Positions 59,059-64,000 of a stretch of 64,000 nucleotides of DNA are shown piece by piece. The translations under genes and the position numbers were made by a program. The notes beneath the pieces were generated by a model that did not search any database, was not told where the DNA came from, and was given only the letters and a program-made list of their open reading frames with translations. The stretch spans positions 744,001 to 808,000 of the forward strand of contig JAWKLF010000001.1 in assembly GCA_041392835.1 (NCBI GenBank), given 5' to 3'. Origin of the DNA: OLB11 sp041392835. Lineage in GTDB: Bacteria; Bacteroidota; Bacteroidia; Chitinophagales; Chitinophagaceae. Numbering within the stretch: position 1 is the stretch's first letter; each line of letters starts with the position of its first letter.

Positions 59059-62000
59059 ATGAAGAAAATTTTCTTATTAGCTACTTACTTTGTTTTGTAT
59101 AGCTTTATTGCGCAAGCCCAGATTTCGGGTACCGTGTTTCGAGATTTTAATGGAAATGGTGTAAAGGACAATACCGCATCCTTTAACGAAATTGGATTTG
59201 GCGGTATTACTGTCAAGGCATATGATGCTTCTGGAGCAGAAGTTGGCAGCGTGACCACAGCTTCTGATGGAACATACAGTTTCACAGGGCTCAGTTTGCC
59301 TTTGCGTATTGAATTCACAGGAATCGTTTCAAGTGATTATTCTAGTATCGTTGGCTCAGGCAATGCTACGAGTGTGCAGTTTTATAATACTGCTTCAACA
59401 AATGCTGATTATGCTATAAATTATCCTGATGAATTTTCAAGTTCAACAAATCCCAAATTGTTTTCACCGATGTACGTTAATGGCGATAATCAACAATCGG
59501 GATCGACTTCGGCTGCTGGTGAAGCGGTACGTTCATTTAACTATGACGCTACAGGACTAACTACGGTAGCCACCATGGGACAAGTTGGTGCGGTTTGGGG
59601 TGTTGCTCATCATAAACAATCGGGAAAGGCATTTTATGCAGCCTTTGCAAAACGCCATGTAAATTGGGGGCCTTTGGGTCCAAATGGTATATATGTTACT
59701 ACAGATGCAAAGAATGCAACAAATACCTCAAATACAGCATCGTTTGTTAATCTAAATGCTGTTAATTCAGCGTTTGACGCAGGATCTCCAGTTCGTAATA
59801 TGAGTCCTGGTTTAGGAGATAAAAATAATGGAAATTATGATGAGAATATGATTCTTGGTACAGGAACAACAGGAATGGGAGGTTTAGATGTTTCGGATAA
59901 TGGTATGTACTTATATACAGTAAATTTGAACGATAGAAAAGCTTGGCGAATAGAAGTAGGACCTAATGGTTCTGCACCTTCATCCGCATCCCAAATAGTT
60001 GCTTACACCGCTTTGCCAAATCCTTGTACAGGTAGTACATTTAGACCTTTCGCCATAAAATATTATAAAGGTGAAATTTATGTAGGTGGAGTTTGCGATG
60101 GAGTAGTTGATTTGACCAATACATCTTCAGTAGTAGATAGAAATAATTTAAAGGCAACAGTTTATAAAGCAAGTGCTTTTGCTGACCCAACAACAGCGGT
60201 TTGGACTCAAGTATTTGAAATGCCTTTGACATTTAATCGAATAGCAAATCTTAATCTTGGATGGGGTGCAGATTCTGGAGATCCATATATTGATCCTAAT
60301 GGAACAAATTCTTCATTAAGTATTTCTTCATGGCATCCTTGGTCCAGAGGCAACAATTTTGCTGAGTTATTAAGTGAAAATGTTAATGGGGTAATGTATC
60401 CTCAAGCTATTCTCTCGGATATTGAATTTGATGTAGATGGTTCAATGATATTAGGTTTTATTGATCGGGCAGGACATCAAGGAGGTGCTCAAAATTTGGG
60501 TACTACTGGAAGTACTACATATTATGGTACAGGTACTGGGGATTTATTAAGAGTATATAATGATAATGGAACTTTTGTATTAGAAAATAACGGTACTGCA
60601 GGCCCAAATACAACAGGTGGTGCAGGTAATAATGACGGTCCAGGTGGCGGTGAGTATTATTTTCATGATCGCTTTCAACTTGGGAGTGGAACATTTGGAA
60701 CAACATTAGATCCTGCAAATCATGATGAAACTTCAGTAGGAGGTTTAGCATTATGGCCTGGTTCGGGACAAGTTATCAATACGGTATTTGATCCAATATC
60801 AAATTGGGAATCAGGTGGTATACGTTGGTACGATAATACTGATGGTACTGCAAAAAATGCATTATTATTTTATGCATCAGGTTACCCTGCAACTTTTGGT
60901 AAATCATCAGGAATGGGTGATGTTGAGCTTTTAGGCGAAGTAGCTCCCATTGAAATAGGTAACCGTGTATGGAACGATACTGATGGTGATGGCATTCAAG
61001 ATGCAGGAGAGGGCGGAATTGCTGGTGTGACTGTTGAATTATATCAAGGTTCAACTTTGGTAGGCACTACCACTACTGATGGTAATGGTAATTATTATTT
61101 TAATTCAACTAATGTAACTGGTGGTATTTTGCCAAATACATCCTATGAGATAAGAATAGATGGAAGTCAAACGGCTTTGGGATCGTTAATCTTGACTGGT
61201 GCTAATACTGATGGTAGCCCCAATGGCGATGAACGTGACAATGATGCTACTGGAAGTACCACAGCCATTATTGCATTAACAACTGGCGATTACGGACAAA
61301 ATAATCATAGTTATGATTTTGGCTTTAATACAAATTCATGTGTTTCTACATCTTTTACGGAGCCAAATTATAAGTTATTAGGTTGGCAATCGAGTCCGCT
61401 ATCATGCGGTACGAATAGTACAAACACATCACAAACGTTTACCAATTGGATGGGTAGTGGAGCAACCGCTACTTTTACTTATAGTACAAATATGTGGGAT
61501 GGTGATGCCCCTAATGTATATTTGGATGCACCAGCTGCTTCAGGTGGCTGTGACCCAACAACAACAGGCCCTGATGATGTGCACTGTGCTTCAAATTATT
61601 ATGGGGCACTGAGATGGACAAACAATGCTCAAAATAGTGGTCAGACATCGATGGAAGTAACCTTCGATACCCCAGTAGAATTGAATTTGGCTCGAATCGG
61701 TAGTATAAGTGCCTTAACAAATGGAACTGGAGCACGAGTATTCGAATGGGTACATGTAATAGCCTATGATGCCTCAAATGCAATAGTTCCTATAAGTGCC
61801 TCAAATGCTTCAGGCGGTTATATTGATTGTTCAAATAATTTGACTATGGGCTTAGTGAATTTTATTCCAGATGGAAGTGGAGGATTATATATCAACACAG
61901 ATACCCTTATTGAACAATCCGATGGATTATATGGTCATGCTGATATTATACTTCCTGGTACGCCAATATCCAAAATAGAATTTTTACATTGGTGTTCGGC

Positions 62001-64000
62001 AAGTAATACAAATGCTACGGCACGAAGCACAAGGAAAAGTTCAATTGTAATGAACGTACTTTGTGTAACCCCCACATGTAGCAAACCTGATGCAGGTATA
62101 GATCAATTTATTGCACAAGGCGGCACTGCAACCTTAACAGGTACAAATCCAGCAACTGGTACGTGGACAGCTATGACAGGTAATCCTATTGGAGCAACAT
62201 TGAGTTCAACTACTGGAGGCGTAGCAACAGCTACCTTTGCAACTGATGCAGCTGGTCCATATTCTTTCGTCTATGAGAATGGTACATGTTTAGACACAAT
62301 GCGAGTATTTATTACGCCACCAGTATGTACCAATAATATGCTCATCAATCCGAGTTTTGAAGCAGATGCCTTGAATACGACACCTCCAACAGGTTGGAAC
62401 GGTACGGGTGTAGTTGGCGGAAATAACATGAATGAACCGGATGGTACTAAATATGCTTTTGACAATGATGGACCTGCGGGAACCTTGTATCAAGATGTAG
62501 CTACAATGACTGGAGATACTTGGAATATGACCTTTTATTCAGGGTCACACAATCCAGGATCCCAAACGGTAACCTTACGTTATTTAGATGCTTCATTAGC
62601 AACTGTTGGCAGTCCTTCAGTACATAATATAGTTTATGACACCGATGTAAGCACTCCACAAGTTTTAGGCGGACCTTATTCATTATCTTTAACTGCTGCA
62701 CCATCCAATGCTGCTTTTGTAAGAGTAGAAATAAGTAACGGAGGATTAGATTTTGCCAAAGTAGATGCCTTTTGTTTAGAAAAAACCTCAGTACCATGTA
62801 CAGCTGATGCGGGTCCAGACCAAACAACATGTTATATGAATGGAGCTGGCACAGCAACATTAGCCGCAGTAGGTACAGGAACATGGACAGAACAAGCAGG
62901 TAATCCTGGTACCTCTACGATTACGAACACAACAAGCAATACAACAACCGTAACAGACTTTAGCGCAGTAGGAACCTACAATTATATTTGGAATGATGGT
63001 ACGTGTGAAGACACCATGAGTGTAGTAGTAACACCAAACGGTAATGTTGGTAACTATGTATGGAATGATTTAGATGGCGATGGTATGAACAATGAAGCAA
63101 GCACAGCTGGTATCAATGGTGTAACTGTAGAATTATGGAAAGAGACAGCACCATCAAGTGGTATCTATGCTTTAGACCAAACAGCTACAACAGCCAATGA
63201 TGGAAGCAGCAACCCGGGTTATTATAATTTTACAGTATGCTCATCAGCAAACTACAAAGTAATATTCCCAACGTCAAATGGAGGTAATAATTTAACTACT
63301 ACAACCACAACAGCTGCTACCGATAACAACAGTGATGCCGATGCAACAACAGGTGAAAGTCCAGTATTTGCAATTGATGTAAATGGTACTGGCACAGCTA
63401 AAGATAACAATACTATAGATGCAGGATATGCACCAGCTGCATTAGCCTGTTTAGGTAACTATGTATGGAATGATATAGACCAAGATGGTGTACAAGATGC
63501 GGGTGAAGTAGGTGTTGCTGGAATCACAGTAACCTTGTTTAACAGCAGTAACCAAGCTATAGGATCAACTATAACCGATGCTTATGGACACTATCAATTC
63601 TGCGAGTTGACTCCAGGTAGCTATGGAGTTGGTTTTACATTACCAAGCAACTATGTATTCACACAATCGAATACACCAGGTGACAATGGCGATAATACAA
63701 ATAGTGATGTAGATCCGAATACAGGATTAACTACAATGTATATCTTAAGTGCAGGCGAAACGGAGAATACGATAGATGCTGGTATTTATTTTGAAGCACC
63801 AACGACTGCAAGCGTAGGAAATTTTGTTTGGTTAGATGCAAATAACGATGGCATTCAAGACTCTGGAGAAACGGGAGTAAGTGGTGTTACAGTAACATTA
63901 TGCGATGCTTCTGGCAATCCAGTAGCAACAACTATAACAAACGCCAATGGTTTCTATATCTTTACAGACGTAGTGCCGGGTACCTATAGTGTTCGCTTTG
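59059..64000 (+). CDS. Giant secreted SdrD-B-like multi-domain protein, 3' end outside window
   Basis: The frame starts at ATG 59059 with a signal peptide (IFLLATYFVLYSFIAQAQ) and remains open to the last base, so at least 1647 residues are encoded. Domains in order: an SdrD-B-like module (FRDFNGNGVKDN), then a ~480-residue region that looks like a beta-propeller (LGTGTTGMGGLDVSDNGMYL, LSDIEFDVDGSMILGFIDR), and a second SdrD-B module (VWNDTDGDGIQDAGE). A ~330-residue lectin-like region follows, PKD-like blocks (PDAGIDQFIAQGGTATLTG, ADAGPDQTTCYM), and three more SdrD-B modules (WNDLDGDGMNNEAS, WNDIDQDGVQDAGE, WLDANNDGIQDSGE). DxDxDG-type calcium sites are clear. Probably a T9SS-exported adhesin; the sorting domain would lie beyond the window. 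Confidence 0.9.
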   Translation, partial: MKKIFLLATYFVLYSFIAQAQISGTVFRDFNGNGVKDNTASFNEIGFGGITVKAYDASGAEVGSVTTASDGTYSFTGLSLPLRIEFTGIVSSDYSSIVGSGNATSVQFYNTASTNADYAINYPDEFSSSTNPKLFSPMYVNGDNQQSGSTSAAGEAVRSFNYDATGLTTVATMGQVGAVWGVAHHKQSGKAFYAAFAKRHVNWGPLGPNGIYVTTDAKNATNTSNTASFVNLNAVNSAFDAGSPVRNMSPGLGDKNNGNYDENMILGTGTTGMGGLDVSDNGMYLYTVNLNDRKAWRIEVGPNGSAPSSASQIVAYTALPNPCTGSTFRPFAIKYYKGEIYVGGVCDGVVDLTNTSSVVDRNNLKATVYKASAFADPTTAVWTQVFEMPLTFNRIANLNLGWGADSGDPYIDPNGTNSSLSISSWHPWSRGNNFAELLSENVNGVMYPQAILSDIEFDVDGSMILGFIDRAGHQGGAQNLGTTGSTTYYGTGTGDLLRVYNDNGTFVLENNGTAGPNTTGGAGNNDGPGGGEYYFHDRFQLGSGTFGTTLDPANHDETSVGGLALWPGSGQVINTVFDPISNWESGGIRWYDNTDGTAKNALLFYASGYPATFGKSSGMGDVELLGEVAPIEIGNRVWNDTDGDGIQDAGEGGIAGVTVELYQGSTLVGTTTTDGNGNYYFNSTNVTGGILPNTSYEIRIDGSQTALGSLILTGANTDGSPNGDERDNDATGSTTAIIALTTGDYGQNNHSYDFGFNTNSCVSTSFTEPNYKLLGWQSSPLSCGTNSTNTSQTFTNWMGSGATATFTYSTNMWDGDAPNVYLDAPAASGGCDPTTTGPDDVHCASNYYGALRWTNNAQNSGQTSMEVTFDTPVELNLARIGSISALTNGTGARVFEWVHVIAYDASNAIVPISASNASGGYIDCSNNLTMGLVNFIPDGSGGLYINTDTLIEQSDGLYGHADIILPGTPISKIEFLHWCSASNTNATARSTRKSSIVMNVLCVTPTCSKPDAGIDQFIAQGGTATLTGTNPATGTWTAMTGNPIGATLSSTTGGVATATFATDAAGPYSFVYENGTCLDTMRVFITPPVCTNNMLINPSFEADALNTTPPTGWNGTGVVGGNNMNEPDGTKYAFDNDGPAGTLYQDVATMTGDTWNMTFYSGSHNPGSQTVTLRYLDASLATVGSPSVHNIVYDTDVSTPQVLGGPYSLSLTAAPSNAAFVRVEISNGGLDFAKVDAFCLEKTSVPCTADAGPDQTTCYMNGAGTATLAAVGTGTWTEQAGNPGTSTITNTTSNTTTVTDFSAVGTYNYIWNDGTCEDTMSVVVTPNGNVGNYVWNDLDGDGMNNEASTAGINGVTVELWKETAPSSGIYALDQTATTANDGSSNPGYYNFTVCSSANYKVIFPTSNGGNNLTTTTTTAATDNNSDADATTGESPVFAIDVNGTGTAKDNNTIDAGYAPAALACLGNYVWNDIDQDGVQDAGEVGVAGITVTLFNSSNQAIGSTITDAYGHYQFCELTPGSYGVGFTLPSNYVFTQSNTPGDNGDNTNSDVDPNTGLTTMYILSAGETENTIDAGIYFEAPTTASVGNFVWLDANNDGIQDSGETGVSGVTVTLCDASGNPVATTITNANGFYIFTDVVPGTYSVRF

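Noticed and set aside
60041..62884. Several minus-strand open frames under the giant SdrD-type gene
   Set aside because: They are His/Leu-rich antisense products of Asp/Asn-rich coding sequence, while the plus frame is uninterrupted and shows domains throughout.

Overview
The window comes from a member of the Bacteroidota, most likely a Chitinophagales/Sphingobacteriia-type lineage. The signs are a SusC/SusD pair, five proteins with type IX secretion (T9SS) sorting domains, promoters of the TTTG-n(19-24)-TAnnTTTG type, Bacteroidota family genes (DUF4290, the two-subunit-III plus subunit-IV cytochrome oxidase arrangement, a UbiA-like prenyltransferase) and AT-rich DNA. It is mostly chromosomal housekeeping sequence with several accessory patches.

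Layout. 1-4770: two adjacent secreted T9SS cargo genes, the first cut by the window edge. 4804-5710: a degenerate IS1595-type transposase. 5743-7539 (minus): fabG, tag and a VOC protein. 7647-9743 (plus): xth, a UbiA-like prenyltransferase and ruvX. 9797-16135: a lipoprotein, prmC, a YfhO membrane protein, a GT4 glycosyltransferase and a YkgJ cysteine-cluster protein. 16296-20882 (minus): a SusD-SusC operon closed by a strong hairpin terminator. 21281-23968 (plus): the translation operon rplM-rpsI-rpsB-tsf with a clear promoter and terminators. 24087-27621 (minus): two outer-membrane-type proteins and an orphan TPR/LytS-type histidine kinase. 27677-29915 (minus): a beta-carbonic anhydrase beside a frameshifted SulP transporter. 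30222-44553: DUF1761 protein, ligA, a lipid A-type acyltransferase, a very long YwqK/MORN-like repeat protein, an LptF/G permease, an M28 peptidase with PDZ, gcvT, murA and DUF4290. 44701-46599: an M43 secreted metalloprotease. 46818-48579 (minus): cytochrome oxidase subunits. 48738-48824: tRNA-Ser(GGA).

48900-54400 is the main accessory island. It holds an orphan Rhs tip ending in a predicted alpha/beta-hydrolase toxin, overlapped by a small membrane protein (candidate immunity), a beta-helix T9SS protein bracketed by two 93-bp direct repeats that carry a hairpin, and an antitoxin/PIN toxin pair. 54405-58761 (minus) is a compact six-gene unit: ECF sigma factor, membrane anti-sigma-like protein, CpxP-like sensor, MbnP, a di-heme MbnH/MauG-like peroxidase and a T9SS YHYH protein. 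Four overlapping junctions tie the first five genes together, which suggests a copper- or metal-responsive envelope system. From 59059 to the window end runs one giant SdrD-B-repeat protein with no stop in view.

The most promising candidates for undescribed biology are the Rhs-lipase/membrane-immunity cassette and the ECF-controlled MbnP/MbnH-like unit. All family calls were made by reading motifs, without database searches.
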